Assembly (NCBI GenBank): GCA_015227615.1
Contig: JAALGZ010000010.1
Coordinates: forward strand, 806,001 to 870,000
Direction of reading: 5' to 3'
Source: Labyrinthula sp. Ha
Lineage: Eukaryota; Sar; Bigyra; Labyrinthulida; Labyrinthulaceae
DNA length: 64,000 bases
Shown: piece by piece, positions 38,544-50,239 of the stretch
Numbering within the stretch: position 1 is the stretch's first letter
Layout of the letters: each line of letters begins with the position of its first letter
The notes under the pieces: generated by a model
Databases searched by the model: none
What the model was told of the DNA's origin: nothing
The model's input: the letters and a program-made list of their open reading frames with translations, nothing else
Position numbers and translations under genes: made by a program

Positions 38544-41500
38544 ATTTATTTTGTAGCTTCTCTCGATATATATCAACTTTATTCTTATTTCTAAACTATT
38601 ATTTTAGTTAGCTTAAAATAAATATATGACATAAATAATAGATTAAAAGCCCTGATGCGACAACTTCTATGAAAATTTAGATTTCCTGTGGTTTCAAAAA
38701 ATGACCAAACTTATATAATATTAGCACATAATATATCAGAAGTATTTCCTGCTTATTTATTTGTATTGCGTGAACTAACGATTTTGATTTCCTGAGATTC
38801 TTTCAGTTTTTCTGTATCAACGAAGTTGTATTCTATGAACCAAACCAATTTTTAAAGCTTCTATAAGATTTTATTTACAAGTTGAATTCCTTATCATTTT
38901 TCTCTTTATATTCTACATAGATGCTCAATGGAAAACGATTACACATACTAAACCTTATTTCAACTGAAACAACTCTTACATTTTTACCGATGATTTTCGA
39001 TTCATTTACTAATACCTTATTCGAATATAAATTGATATAGTTTGCTTCCTTCATCTTTTCCCACGACTCTATATTTACCGATAGACAGAACACACTGGTT
39101 AAAAATAGAGAATAGAGTGTCTGGCATGTTGACATATTCATGAAGCTGTTTTTTCATGATTTAGTAGTCAAATGAATTAACTTAAAAATCAAAATTAGGA
39201 GCATCTGTTTTTATAAGATTACAAAGCAAAGGTTATTGGTGGTTAGTTTCGCCATACTGATATGTTGTCCTTTCATGGTCATAGATACTCTATTAATTAT
39301 TACTGAATCAATTAAGAAATCCTGGATGTAATTAATATACAATACCCCTGAAATTGAAATTTTTAATTTATTTCCAATTTTTATTCTCAAATTTTCATTA
39401 AATTTTAATAATAGATAAATACATATGAGCAACTCGTTTCATCCCAAACTAATATTTCCAGATAAATTTACATCAATTTGAGTCTCATAGTTCTGTTTAC
39501 ATATCTAACTTGTAGGTTTCTTGGGTAATTAAATAATAATAAACACCTATATTATGTTTAAACTTAATTTTAATATTGGACTGAGCTGACGCTTAACTTT
39601 TTAGAGTATTTTAATATCATAGTAAAATCAGAGGTGTCGAACCATTGTGCAGAACAAAAAAGGTGCCGTTTCCAAAAAAAATACCCTGTTTCAATTGAGT
39701 AAATTGAATTTATACCAAAATTTACAGAGCCTATAGAAAAAAATCTAGGCCGAGATATGTTTATTTTTCTTGGGAAAATATGATATTTAAACTTAAATTA
39801 TGTTCAATAGGTTACCACCGCAAATGTAACTTAAATATCCGAGAAATAATGTGAAAATTTGCTAGTACATTAAGTACAAATGAAAATGATTAAGATATTT
39901 GTCAGTGAGTCTGGTTTTAATATCTTAATACAGTGACAATAAATGGTTTATTTAAATAAACTTCAGAAAGTAAACCATAAATTTATATTAAATTGACATG
40001 AAAAAAATGATCTGAAAGATTTCTTTTCACATATTTCTGTATCTTTTATATATTTGTGTGTTATTAGACATAATTTTTGAAAGTTTGTATCTATAAATAA
40101 TTGATTTCACTTTATTTTAGAGAGGTAATGATACATAATTTAATAAGTTGAAAAAATATATTATATCTCGCTGTGAGATCATTTTAAAGTTATTGCTATA
40201 AGGTTTAGCAGTATTTTCAAATTATAAGATAAATCAACTGAGCGCAAAAGAAAGAAAAAACCTGTCTATCCACAGAGTAGAAAGATAGCCAGATTCATCT
40301 GTGATATCATATTTTAAAGATATTTTTGGTTCTTCGATGTTTGATATTTCATAATTTCTGCTTAAAGGTAGCGAATTTGTGCCTCGTGTGCATTTATTCA
40401 AAAGAGGCAACTTAATATCAAACCAATGTTTGCATGGCTCTAATTTGTATATTATGTGTGATTGGCCAGGTATAGTTAGAGTGCTACTCGACTCATTAAA
40501 AGAGGAAAGTTGTGACATTAAAGTTGTTTACAATTTATTTTTCACTGAACAATGAGAAAAGGTACAGAGCATCCTTTTATTTTAGACAGAATAATATGTA
40601 TTTTTAGGCTTTAACTTTGATATGTTAGCTTTATTTATATAATTGCAGGAGTTTTCTGTGTTTCTGTTAGACAATTTTAATACTTCTGCGATCGATTTCC
40701 ATGGGCTTGATTTTTTTTCTATAGTATTTATTTCTAATTATAATTTGCAATGACTGGGCGGAAATTTTATATTATGGAAAACTCTAAGCTTTCTAACAAT
40801 AAATTTTAACTAATAAAATCATCTTAGTTTATCTTAAATATCCCGATGATTTACCACTTTTACGATAAGAAAGATTCTTGTATGCATTATACTTTTATAG
40901 ATTTACTTTGCTTGCTGACGCTGCCCTCTTAATATAATAATATTTTTTTAATTATTAACAGCAGTTAGGTTCGACAATTTTTATTTGAGGCAAGAGTTTA
41001 ACTGTTGCAAAATTACAAGGTTAAAACTCTTGATTAGAATATCAGCAGATGTATATTCTGATCATTAATCAGATTTGTTTATGAATGCCATACAAACTTC
41101 TCATGAGCTGCGTTAATTTACCATTTGTTTACAGAATTTGGTTTATATTACGAATATATTTATCTGTAGGTATTTATTACTTTTTAATCTCTTAGCATAA
41201 GCATAAACAGTAGTTTCATAAAAAGAAGTTTATTTGGCTATCTAAAGTTACCAAAGGAGTTGCATATTGTCATTCCGTACAATTTATTTTATTTTCCCAC
41301 TGTTTAGTCTCACTTTGAATAACATGTATCATCCTTATAGCCATAATAACCACATAATGCTCAAATTTCCAAATATTCTTATATTTCTCTACTGCAAAAT
41401 TGACAAGTTTAACGGCATTGTAGAGATTATCTATCTTAATCTCATTAGAACTCCCTTTTTGTATATACATCGTGTATTTGAAAACCTTGTTTACTTGTCT

Positions 41501-44500
41501 ATATTACTCTGGCATTGTGCTTATTATTTATTAATCACCAAGAAAGCGTAAAATAAATAAACAATATACTTAACTTCGATAGATGTTTCAATTATAATTA
41601 TATTAGTAATGGGTTCATTCCAAATTAATTTTTTCGTATTCAGATAAAGTTAAATAATACCTGGATATCTATTTAGATGGTCTATTTGTTCAAGTTAGTA
41701 TGTTCAATTTGCGCAAAACAATATATTTTCATTGCCTTGGTAAATAAAATAACCACATTATTAAATATTAGAGTACTTCCATTGAATCACATATTATCAA
41801 TAAATTTTTGGGTTTTTTGTGTGTTTTAATAAGTTTATTTTTTTCTACTATTTTCTGAAAATGTGTATTTTCGTATCAGTCGGTTCCTGTGATCCATGCT
41901 TGGTTTACCTTCTGAAGAACATCTGTCTAAATGTTGAGATATTTACTTGATGACACATACTTAAAAAAGAATGAATATTAAAATAATCTATACTTATGGC
42001 AATGTAGATGAAATTAAGATTTTACCTCCACCTTTTCTTATTCCAGTATATGTGATAGTTGTACGTGCACTAGGTCTTTCCTAACGTTTCCACAGAGCTA
42101 TCTGGCACTTTATTTACTCCACGTGCTTAAAATCTAACTCTTTAAGTCAATTCTTGATTTTTCCGCTATATTTTTAAACACCTGTAGATTATCTAATGAT
42201 GAAATAGGTATTTGAAAATTCCTGTAATTATTGTACACTCAGAGAAACTTTATCATTTTTGGGTAGTCTTCAAGCTAATAGCTAGTTTGTTGTCCACTTG
42301 GTGGAAGACATAATTCAAATTAAAGTTTACCTTTTATTTTTCTTCCTTTGATATTATTTTATTACTTAAAAATTAAGTAGCATCACAGAATTACTAAAGA
42401 TAAATCCATAATGAGTTAATTTGCAATATAACCACAGGGTAACTATGATCCATTATAAATATTAAATTCCATAAAATAATGAATGTAGTCAGGTAGACAC
42501 TACCCTTTCTTCTTGAACAATATTCAGGGGGTGATAATATGAAGTAAAGTCTTTTGAACTCTGTTTCAGTGAGCTTGATATTTTATCATCATTAAGGATA
42601 ACAAAAAATAGTTCGTATCACGGATTGCGGCTAATCACCTTACCTAGTCCCTTCACAAGATTTGCTAATACTATATTAATATATTTTGTATCTAAGGTAC
42701 ACAAAGTTCAAACTCATTTTTTCTCTGAAAATATATCTAAATCAATTTCAAATGTTCAATCACCACCATATTATATAATTTAGGAAGTATTGATGAATGC
42801 TTTATACTGTGCACTGTTTTAGATTCAAATTCCTTATCAAGACCTCCCAAAGGGTACATAGCAACGTTAGTTGATGTTTAAAAAATCTAGTTTCAGTTAT
42901 TTTTATATTTTAATTATTGGTGGTTGGGTTTACTCGCAAATTTTGTTGATACAACTTATAACACAAGATTAATGACTTTATCAAGATGTGCACAACTTAT
43001 TTTCATTGGCACACTACGTTATTGTTAAACATATTTACGAGTGATGATAAAGCTACTCTTTCTAGTATATCAGAAGAATTTATTATTAACACATTATATA
43101 GCTAAATCCATATTGAGAAATAATTGAACCTCGAAGAATTGGTTCAGATGATGAAGTTATTTTACTTTCACATCAGTTACTATTATTTTCTGGATACTTG
43201 TAACAGTGCCTGCAGTATGACTCTGTTAAGTAGTGAAACTGTATACCCGCCATAAGAAGAGTTGACCCAAATCACTTATTAATAGGAATATGGAATGGTC
43301 TGATACAAATAAGCAGAACAATCTAAAATTGATTTACCCTAGCGGTAACAAATTTATTAGCAGATCAAAACAAATTATATGGCATCATTGGTGCAGTGAA
43401 AAACTACATTAATCGCTGAGGATAACAGTAAACACAATCTACTTAGCACCATTTGACCGATTAACTATTTGTTCAAATTCAGCTGAAAATATGTGGTAGA
43501 ATCTGCCTTTCTTCGTAGTAAAAAAACACGAACAATGTGCTTTTCTGGTCAGGTATTGGCGCCATTTGTAACTCTGCTTACTTATAGCCCTCCTCTGTAA
43601 CCTATCCCTGCAATCCAAATTTCTGTAACCAACAACTGTCGGTTTTTTTCTTTGCGATAGATAAAAAAAATCAAGGTTCTATCCTCACAATAATATTAAT
43701 ACTTTGTGCTACCGTTAAATTTCAATAATTGTTTTTTTAATCAAACAACTTTAACTATATAATACTACTTCACAAAGGGGACAGCCTTTTTCTTAATGAA
43801 CCTCTTCCCTCTTGCATTTTTCAATATACTTCCACTTCATCAGTTAGTCCTAGTCACATGTAATCAGCATCAGCAAATCGTGACTAGAATTCCCATATCT
43901 ATTTTGTCATTGTCTAGTTAAGACATGATACCTACATTCTTTTTGGGTAGCTTGCTTAGAGAAAAATCGTGCTCTATGCTTTGTTATAAACAGGAAAACC
44001 CATGTTCCTCAATAGGTATGCCTTCTATGTGATATAGGATGAACTATATATTTTGAGCAGTGCTCCCCCAGGTTTTCAATAATTTCTTCATGTTTTCACT
44101 CCAAAGTTTAAAGTGACAGTTATAAGAAGCTATACCTGAGGAAAGCGGGGCCCCACCATAGCCTAGGTATTAGGCCATACAGGAAAAACTAACAGATTTT
44201 AACAAATCTACTTTCTTTCCGATATAGAAACCGCAATTCATGATTACGATTCAAGAACGGCAGTACTCAGTTTCTATTTCATTTTCAAATAGATGCTTTG
44301 AACTGGTTGAAAGCTTCACCTTTAGAGAAAATTCTATGCTTTCAATTAAACAAAATTTCATTTTTCGCTATTTGAGGGAGTATTGGTTTCACATGTGTTT
44401 CACCTTCAGATATCTTTATATTTGAGCGCGGGTAAGATGTATTTGAAAGTTTGAATTAGCTAGTTGCATTATTTCAATGGTGTATTAAGCTTAAGCTTGG

Positions 44501-45710
44501 AATTTAAGTATGAATAGAGTATTACAAGGTTTTATGTAATTATTCTGAAAATAACTTCATCCTGTCTATTCTTTTGTGTTAATGGCTAGAATGCTCCTTG
44601 CAGTTGCTTCAGAAGGTGGTTGAAATCAGTAGCGATAATTGATATGAACTTTTCTTGGAGGAAGCTATTACCTTTTATCTAAATGCATACAATCCTTCCA
44701 ATGGAGGTCATGTTCTGGGGAGTACCAAGGTTCTATTCTGGATCAAGTCGTTGATGTTATTATTTGTTGCACTAGAACTCCATCAATTGCACAAGTTTCG
44801 ACAAGGGTGTCGCCAACAAGTGATAAGGATGGAATATGTTCAACCTTACCATTTCTATAGAGGGAAGAAGTAATGTCTAGATATCCGAAATATATGGTTT
44901 TTGAAGTGCGCTTATGTACAGTTATTAGGGGTGTAGCACAGAGAAAACCTCAGTGAAGAAATGAGAATACTCAAGCTCAAAGATACTTATAGGAAAGCTT
45001 ACAAGTATTAAGGATCCTCAAGATTCAGTCATGAAACTGAAATTCATCAAGTAGGAACTGATTTAGGATCCTCAAAATTCATTCAAAACTCCTCAAAATT
45101 CACTGTCAAGTGGTTAACGAGTTTTCAGTCATCTCTCTAGTGGTTTCTTCATTCCTCGCTCAATGTGGTATCGAAAATCACTCAAACGTGTGGCAATATG
45201 TACAAAAGTCTGAATGACAACTTAATCAGGGCTCATTCTGCATCCCTAACACTCGCACAGTTCTTGTTCTCTTACATTTATTTATGCTGGAAACCTATCT
45301 ATTATGAAAATCTGCTTACAACACACTTATTAAATGTTGTAGAATGAAGAACATATCGGTGTAAGTTATTTGATTTTTTCAATTACAAAATCTCTTTTGC
45401 AACTAAATTTCCTTCTTATTAATTAAAACCTTAAATTATTAATTCTTAGTATTACTTAACTTTCTTTCACTACTTGAGATATTTTCTAGTTCTTTAAGGA
45501 TAATAATTCAATCCAAACCGAATTTATTGTTTTGCTATCACTTTATGTTCAAGCCCAATAAAAATGTGTTAGTTAATAGATATTGGAGTTTTATATAATA
45601 TATATAATGTAGAATATTAATATACACATAATATGCCTAGATCCCAAAAATATTCGGTATAATTTCAGGTTCAACATATAAGAACCAAAATAACAAAACA
45701 AACAAAAATA
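38544..45710. other. Gene-poor region before the membrane-protein cluster
   Basis: Apart from the doubtful arrestin-like frames at 38875-40518, no gene is supported. From about 44580 to 45350 the sequence is less AT-rich. It contains three copies of a CCTCAAAATTCA-like block (near 45015, 45070 and 45094) and could be an old transposon, but no protein motif was recognised. Confidence 0.45.
38875..40518 (-). other. Possible exons of a gene with arrestin-like strands (tentative)
   Basis: Three minus-strand frames follow one another: 40518-40234, 39432-39211 and 39141-38875. Each looks more protein-like than its surroundings. In order they recall the end of an arrestin N domain (a 'G-x-x-x-I-x-Y ... 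F-D-I-K-L-P' stretch followed by ISLKYDI), the start of an arrestin C domain (strands with G-N-K-L-K-I-S-I-S-G and later M-K-G) and a later strand pair ending in a Tyr-Val-Glu-Tyr. I could not find convincing splice sites joining them, and only the first and third begin with ATG. This could equally be chance frames in AT-rich DNA. Confidence 0.2.
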
Positions 45711-46367
45711 ATGCCAAGGAGGAAAAATAAAGTAAAAAAATACGAAAAACAAATAAGAAAGAAAGCTAAAAAGAATCCTATTGGTTGTGGGTTTCTAGTT
45801 TTCAGTTTCTTGGTTATTCTAATCGTCAATCCAATAATAATTGCAAAGTCTAATGAAGTTGTAGAAACTCTAGGTGGTGGAGATAACAATAACAATTTAG
45901 TTGCACCTCCTGAAACTACAGAATCCAATGAGTTTGATGAACTTAATCAAAACCCAATCTCTGATCCAGATGCCCATTTTTTTCGTGAACAGAACACCAA
46001 AGAACCTGTAACCAAAAGAAATTTACAAGTGCAGGAGTTAATCGATGACAGAGATACTTTAGAAGATGTAACAAATGCAACTATTGCTTTTTTTCTTGCA
46101 CAGCTGGTCTTGATACCTTTCGTGTTATTTATTTCGATTGTTGGTTTTATATATTTTGCTGTAAACATAGCAAGATTTATAGTTGCAGTTGTTGGATTAG
46201 TTGCACTTAATAATTTAGAAGATAATGGTATTGTTCAAGGCACTTTTATTGTAAACAATCAATTTGAAGAAGATTTTGATGCTGCAAAGAATGCAACTAT
46301 TGTGATCTTATTATTTACTCTTGTACAAATACTTGCACATGCTTATGAAACTTTCTCAAGTAGATGA
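45711..46367 (+). CDS. Four-helix membrane protein A of the 45.7-53.6 kb cluster
   Basis: A 218-residue protein of unknown function, first gene of the cluster. It begins with a strongly basic stretch (residues 3-21) that should stay in the cytosol, then helix 1 (about 25-45), a long polar, Asn- and acid-rich loop (46-121), helices 2 and 3 back to back (about 123-166), the family motif LNNLEDNGI (166-174), a short polar loop and helix 4 (about 194-211). The loop topology predicts both ends inside and the loop outside or in a lumen. The ATG sits in an A-rich leader and the frame ends in TGA. The next gene starts 536 bp downstream on the same strand. It is the most divergent of the five motif-bearing members and lacks a long C-terminal tail. 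No enzymatic motif is seen. Confidence 0.85.
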   Translation: MPRRKNKVKKYEKQIRKKAKKNPIGCGFLVFSFLVILIVNPIIIAKSNEVVETLGGGDNNNNLVAPPETTESNEFDELNQNPISDPDAHFFREQNTKEPVTKRNLQVQELIDDRDTLEDVTNATIAFFLAQLVLIPFVLFISIVGFIYFAVNIARFIVAVVGLVALNNLEDNGIVQGTFIVNNQFEEDFDAAKNATIVILLFTLVQILAHAYETFSSR

Positions 46368-46581
46368 TTAAACTTTGAAACTACTCCTTGTTCTTTGTTT
46401 CTTATTTTCCCTTCAAATATGCCTATTTATAGATAAATTTTCTACCATTGCCTCATTTTTTAAACACACTTTTTTTTCTTCAGAGCAAAGTTCTTATGTC
46501 ACTATTCTAGAATGTAGTGTGTCCATTTCGTTTTCAAGCATCTACACATACTAGCTAACTCTTAATAAAACACCTGATATT

Positions 46582-46806
46582 TTAAATTTTTAGGTTTGGA
46601 GCGAACGTTTCAACAAATATAGTGTTCGAATATCCCAGTGAAGAAATAGTAAAATAGCTTGTACAAAGAATATTTTGTGCCCACGTAACCTTATTTAGAG
46701 AGTGCCCAAAGAGGTCATCGACGTAAAAACTATTTGATTGGTTGAATATCCCAATCAGATTTTGAGAATCTGTATTTTTCTGGGTTTTACTTTTATATGT
46801 TCTCAT
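46582..46806 (-). mobile_element. Possible Ty1/copia reverse-transcriptase fragment
   Basis: On the minus strand, between two cluster genes, a short frame contains FYVDDLFGHS and, about 30 residues on, TISSLG, the spacing seen between the catalytic YVDD and the 'mkDLG' motif of Ty1/copia reverse transcriptases. Nothing else of the element is recognisable and part of this stretch overlaps the CCAAT-like motifs of gene B, so it may be coincidence. If real it is a small dead remnant. Confidence 0.35.
46733..46759. promoter_or_regulatory. Paired inverted CCAAT-box motifs upstream of gene B
   Basis: TTTGATTGG (46733-46741) faces CCCAATCAGA (46750-46759), the latter a close match to the NF-Y/CCAAT consensus. 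They lie about 145-170 bases upstream of the ATG at 46904. The same TTTGATTGG occurs at a similar distance before genes C and D. Confidence 0.35.
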
Positions 46807-46903
46807 TTAATAAGTTCCAGATAAAAGTTGGAACATAAACAAAAAAAAAGATATATAAACAAAACCAAATATTATTAGTTAAGCCAAAACAAAAATAATA
46901 AAG

Positions 46904-47647
46904 ATGACTGAAAAGGGTAGAAAGTTAAATAACTGGAAGTTTGTTCTACTGTTTGCATTGATCTGGGGAGTCATTTACTACTACTATCTACAAGCACTTC
47001 TAACCTTAGTTGTGACAGTAACCAATATCTCATTACTCCAAATTGTACCAAATGATTTTGATATTGAAGGAATATTAGATGGACTAGATAACTTGAATTT
47101 TCTCAGAGTTACTACTATTCGAGTTGTCTTGGCAAGTGTGCCAGTATACCTGATCTTCATCTGTTGTGCAGTTAGATCTGCTTGGGTTTTACTTTGTCTC
47201 TTTATTGTAGATATCCCAAGAATTGTTCTTGCATTTCTTACTTATACTCAACTTACAGAACTTGAGGATCTAGGATATCTTGAAGCTTCTGCAGCTTCTG
47301 GAGTAAATGTGGAAGGCGCTTTTGACTTGGCATTCTATCTTGGGTTTGCTTTAGCTGGTGGATTTATTCTTTGCTTATTTTGTTTTTTCTTTAACTATCT
47401 TTTTGGATGGTGTTTTGGATGTGCAGAAAAAGTTCTGTGTTGTTGTTGTGAAGGTGATGAAGAAAAAGGGCTTGCTGTTGTTGGAGAAGCCGTTGGTGGA
47501 GGTGGAGGATCTGGTGGATCTGGTGGAGTTTGTTGTGTTTGCAAAGGGGTTTTTAAGTCACTGAAATGTCTTTTGAAATGTGCAGAAGAAGAAAGTGACG
47601 AAGGTAGTTTATTCTGTTGTATTTACGATCTCGTCTGCTCAGAGTAA
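46904..47647 (+). CDS. Four-helix membrane protein B with Cys-rich tail
   Basis: A 247-residue protein of unknown function. Helix 1 is at about 11-37, a loop with one N-glycosylation sequon (NIS, 41) at 38-69, helices 2 and 3 at about 70-113, the family motif LTELEDLGY at 117-125, and helix 4 at about 141-168. After helix 4 the cytosolic tail holds clusters of cysteine (CCCC at 179-182, further pairs at 209-213 and 238-239), a Gly/Ser linker (about 198-208) and acidic patches. Such clusters next to a membrane helix are typical palmitoylation sites; metal binding is the alternative. It aligns clearly with D: PVYLIFICCA here corresponds to PIYLILMCCA there, in helix 2. It starts 536 bp after A, same strand, with an A-rich leader and CCAAT motifs upstream. 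Confidence 0.9.
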   Translation: MTEKGRKLNNWKFVLLFALIWGVIYYYYLQALLTLVVTVTNISLLQIVPNDFDIEGILDGLDNLNFLRVTTIRVVLASVPVYLIFICCAVRSAWVLLCLFIVDIPRIVLAFLTYTQLTELEDLGYLEASAASGVNVEGAFDLAFYLGFALAGGFILCLFCFFFNYLFGWCFGCAEKVLCCCCEGDEEKGLAVVGEAVGGGGGSGGSGGVCCVCKGVFKSLKCLLKCAEEESDEGSLFCCIYDLVCSE

Positions 47648-47963
47648 AAAATAAGCGATATTAAAAACTTAAGCTCTTTTTTGGTTTTAAGTTACTCTTC
47701 AGCAAATATTTTGTAACCTCGTTTTACTTTTATGAAACCGACTTTAAACTATTCTTCGTCTGTTTATTTTACAATAAAAAAACTACAGAATGCAATATTG
47801 ATGAAACATTTAAATTATATAAACTGAAAGCACTTATTATTATTTCATATATTATTTCTGGTAATAGAGATATAAAATAAAATATTTTACGTTTTTTATT
47901 CAACAATGTTTTTTTTTGTCTTGCTAATACGTCCATCTAGGACATTCATATATATTTATTATA

Positions 47964-47972
47964 TTTGATTGG
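47964..47972 (+). promoter_or_regulatory. CCAAT-box-like motif upstream of gene C
   Basis: TTTGATTGG (inverted CCAATCAAA) lies 115 bases before the ATG at 48087, as before genes B and D. Copies also occur outside the cluster (near 30179 and 57891), so specificity is not proven. Confidence 0.3.
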
Positions 47973-48086
47973 ATGATTCAACAAATCATATTGTTTTACA
48001 TATTATGTGCGGCTATTATTGCTGCAAGATAAAGTTTGTTTGGAACATAGTCAAAACATTTTGAAAAAGAAAAAAGTTCAACAAAT

Positions 48087-48878
48087 ATGTTTTTCACCTT
48101 TGTTGAAGAACGCTATAAACTATTTTGCTTCTTCATATTTTTTTTCATTGGTCTACAAACTGGTTTCCTTTGGTCACTAACTAGAATCCTTGAAGTAGGA
48201 AGAGAATTAGATATAATTGAAACAACAAATGAAGATGAAAACGCTTTATTTGCTCCAAGTACCTTTCAAAATAATATAACATTAAACCAATCAACCCAAT
48301 TTATAAACGTGAGTTCTCTTAACTCATCTACAGCTATATTTGAGGCGCAACCCGATGATACATCTCCAAGACTTGAAGATCTGTTAAATGGTGTCAACTA
48401 TATGTATATAGCACAAATATTTTTTCTCGTTCTTGCCTTTTTTCTAAGTTGCTGTGGTACTGGCGACCCCACCAAAGAGGAATTTGGTGATATAACTTTT
48501 TCAGTTTATATATTGGGGTTGATTATAAGATCAGTGCTTACAGGTGTTCTTGTTAGTAATCTTTTTAAACTCGAAGATGCTGGATTTTTAAGACTTGATT
48601 CCGAAGTTGAAGTTAATTTAACAGCAATATTTTATTTTTGCTTGGTTTGTGGAATTCTTTTGCTAATGTTGGAATTTTTTGGAGGATGTGTTGAAGGATA
48701 TTCTTATTTTAGTGTTGTTGAGGAAATGAGAAAAGAAAAAGAAAAAGAAGAAAGGGAGAGGAAAAAGAGGAAGAATAGAAAACAAGCTCAAAAGAATAGG
48801 GAGGACGCTAAAGAACATATGGATAAAGCTAAGAAACTTAAGAAGCAAGCAAGAATTTTAGAAAATCAACCGGTGTAG
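48087..48878 (+). CDS. Four-helix membrane protein C with basic coiled-coil tail
   Basis: A 263-residue protein of unknown function. Helix 1 lies at about 11-31. A 70-residue polar loop follows with several N-glycosylation sequons (near 63, 74 and 79), placing it outside or in a lumen. Helix 2 is at about 105-123 and ends in two cysteines, helix 3 at 136-157, the family motif LFKLEDAGF at 159-167 and helix 4 at about 178-198. The tail (about 209-258) is a highly charged Lys/Glu/Arg helix with coiled-coil character, quite unlike the Cys-rich tails of B and D, and could bind a partner or the cytoskeleton. It starts 439 bp after B on the same strand. A possible alternative start further inside would lose helix 1, so the first ATG is preferred. 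Confidence 0.88.
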   Translation: MFFTFVEERYKLFCFFIFFFIGLQTGFLWSLTRILEVGRELDIIETTNEDENALFAPSTFQNNITLNQSTQFINVSSLNSSTAIFEAQPDDTSPRLEDLLNGVNYMYIAQIFFLVLAFFLSCCGTGDPTKEEFGDITFSVYILGLIIRSVLTGVLVSNLFKLEDAGFLRLDSEVEVNLTAIFYFCLVCGILLLMLEFFGGCVEGYSYFSVVEEMRKEKEKEERERKKRKNRKQAQKNREDAKEHMDKAKKLKKQARILENQPV

Positions 48879-49439
48879 ACAAAGAAAAAATAATTCTCTT
48901 CATTTGGCTTGTTGGAATAATAATTTAAATCAAATATTTTACTCATAAAAATTCCTTAAACTACTGAAACTCCCTTCGAACTTTTATGCATGAAAGAACT
49001 ATTAAAATATTATTAGTTAAAATATTAAACTGTTATCCTAACTATAAAAGACAATAAACCTTTATTTACATAACTATTTTATTATTATACTTTGTTGAGG
49101 AAGTTTTGAGAACTATTATATTTCCTTCTTTCCAGTAATAATAGTAACGGTATGTAACGATAGTGGAATAAGAAAAGTGACATAAAAAATAAGTTGTTTA
49201 TTAAGAATTAACAAAAAGAGAAAAGGAGTTTTTAAATTGTTCGATATATTAGGAAGAATGTTTGTGCACGTCTAATAAAAAGTAAAAGGACGTAAAACTT
49301 CAATAACTTTCTTTCGTTGAATTACAAAAAAAATAATAAACTAAGAGTTATAGATTGAAAACTTTGTTACAGCTTTAATTAATTAAAACTCAAATATAAA
49401 CTAAGAACTACAGGTATACTTGCTTAATATCTATGGCTC

Positions 49440-50093
49440 TTAAGGATTATTAACAGCTTGTGGTTTATTTATGATTTGAGTTGATTTAACTGTTCTTCCA
49501 CAACAAAACATACATTGCAGACATTCAAAACACTCTTTGAATATATACCAAAATCCACAAAAACAATAGTTAATAATATATAGCACTGATATTATCCAAC
49601 TATAAGAAAAAATATATGCTATTATAAATGTTGTACGAAAACTTTTGTCAACATCTTCACCAACTGATTCTGCCACATCAGTAAAATTAAGATCATGCAA
49701 GTCTTGAAGAGCATATAATGCAGGATATGACACTAAAGCTCTTGAAAGATCAGATACAAAAAGTGCAGTTAAATATTTTTGATCTTTATAGGCACAACAC
49801 ATCAAGATCAGGTAAATTGGGGTTAGCAGTAGAGTGATAATAATGATGGTTTCCCTAGCACTGCTAAGACTATCCAGTTCCTTCAGGATCTCTTCAATTG
49901 AAAATTGTGTATTCTCATTTAAAAGAACTTCTATTGCATCTTTTGTACTAATTAGTTCATCTAGCGCTTTCAAGTATAGAAAATATAGGATGGACAAGAC
50001 GGTTACAAATAAAACGATGCATATGGTAATTTTTGTATTTTCATTTTTATCTGATCTTTTGTTTGATCCTTGATTTATAAAAACTGTTGTCAT
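49440..50093 (-). CDS. Four-helix membrane protein D, close relative of B
   Basis: A 217-residue protein of unknown function, convergent with C (561 bp between the stop codons). A polar N-terminus is followed by helix 1 (about 21-41), an acidic loop (42-80) that may be helical, helix 2 (81-101, ending PIYLILMCCA), helix 3 (106-127), the family motif LQDLHDLNF (129-137) and helix 4 (about 155-178). The tail has eight cysteines between 177 and 198 (for example CFCGF and CMFCCG), suggesting palmitoylation, then a polar end. Compared with B the helices and the motif align over the whole membrane part; the motif is altered (His for acidic, Asn for Gly). A CCAAT-like motif lies 129 bases upstream of the ATG. 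Confidence 0.9.
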   Translation of the reverse strand: MTTVFINQGSNKRSDKNENTKITICIVLFVTVLSILYFLYLKALDELISTKDAIEVLLNENTQFSIEEILKELDSLSSARETIIIITLLLTPIYLILMCCAYKDQKYLTALFVSDLSRALVSYPALYALQDLHDLNFTDVAESVGEDVDKSFRTTFIIAYIFSYSWIISVLYIINYCFCGFWYIFKECFECLQCMFCCGRTVKSTQIINKPQAVNNP

Positions 50094-50221
50094 TTATTTT
50101 GTTTCTATTTATTTTTCTGTTTTAAGAGATTAAAACAAAAACACAGTGTTCCATTTTAAGTTTACTTGGTTAATATAGCATAAATGTAATATTGGAGAAT
50201 ATATTTAATTGGTTTATTTAC

Positions 50222-50230
50222 CCAATCAAA
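50222..50230 (-). promoter_or_regulatory. CCAAT-box-like motif upstream of gene D
   Basis: CCAATCAAA on the plus strand, thus TTTGATTGG toward gene D, 129 bases upstream of its ATG at 50093. Same 9-mer and similar distance as at genes B and C. Confidence 0.3.
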
Positions 50231-50239
50231 TTGTTTTGA

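Noticed and set aside
39633-39643. Minus-strand GGTTCGACACC resembling a tRNA B box
   Set aside because: The flanking bases do not form a T stem and no A box is found upstream.
48663-48848. Phe/Leu-rich minus-strand frame opposite the tail of gene C
   Set aside because: Shadow of the Lys/Glu-rich coiled-coil coding sequence on the plus strand.
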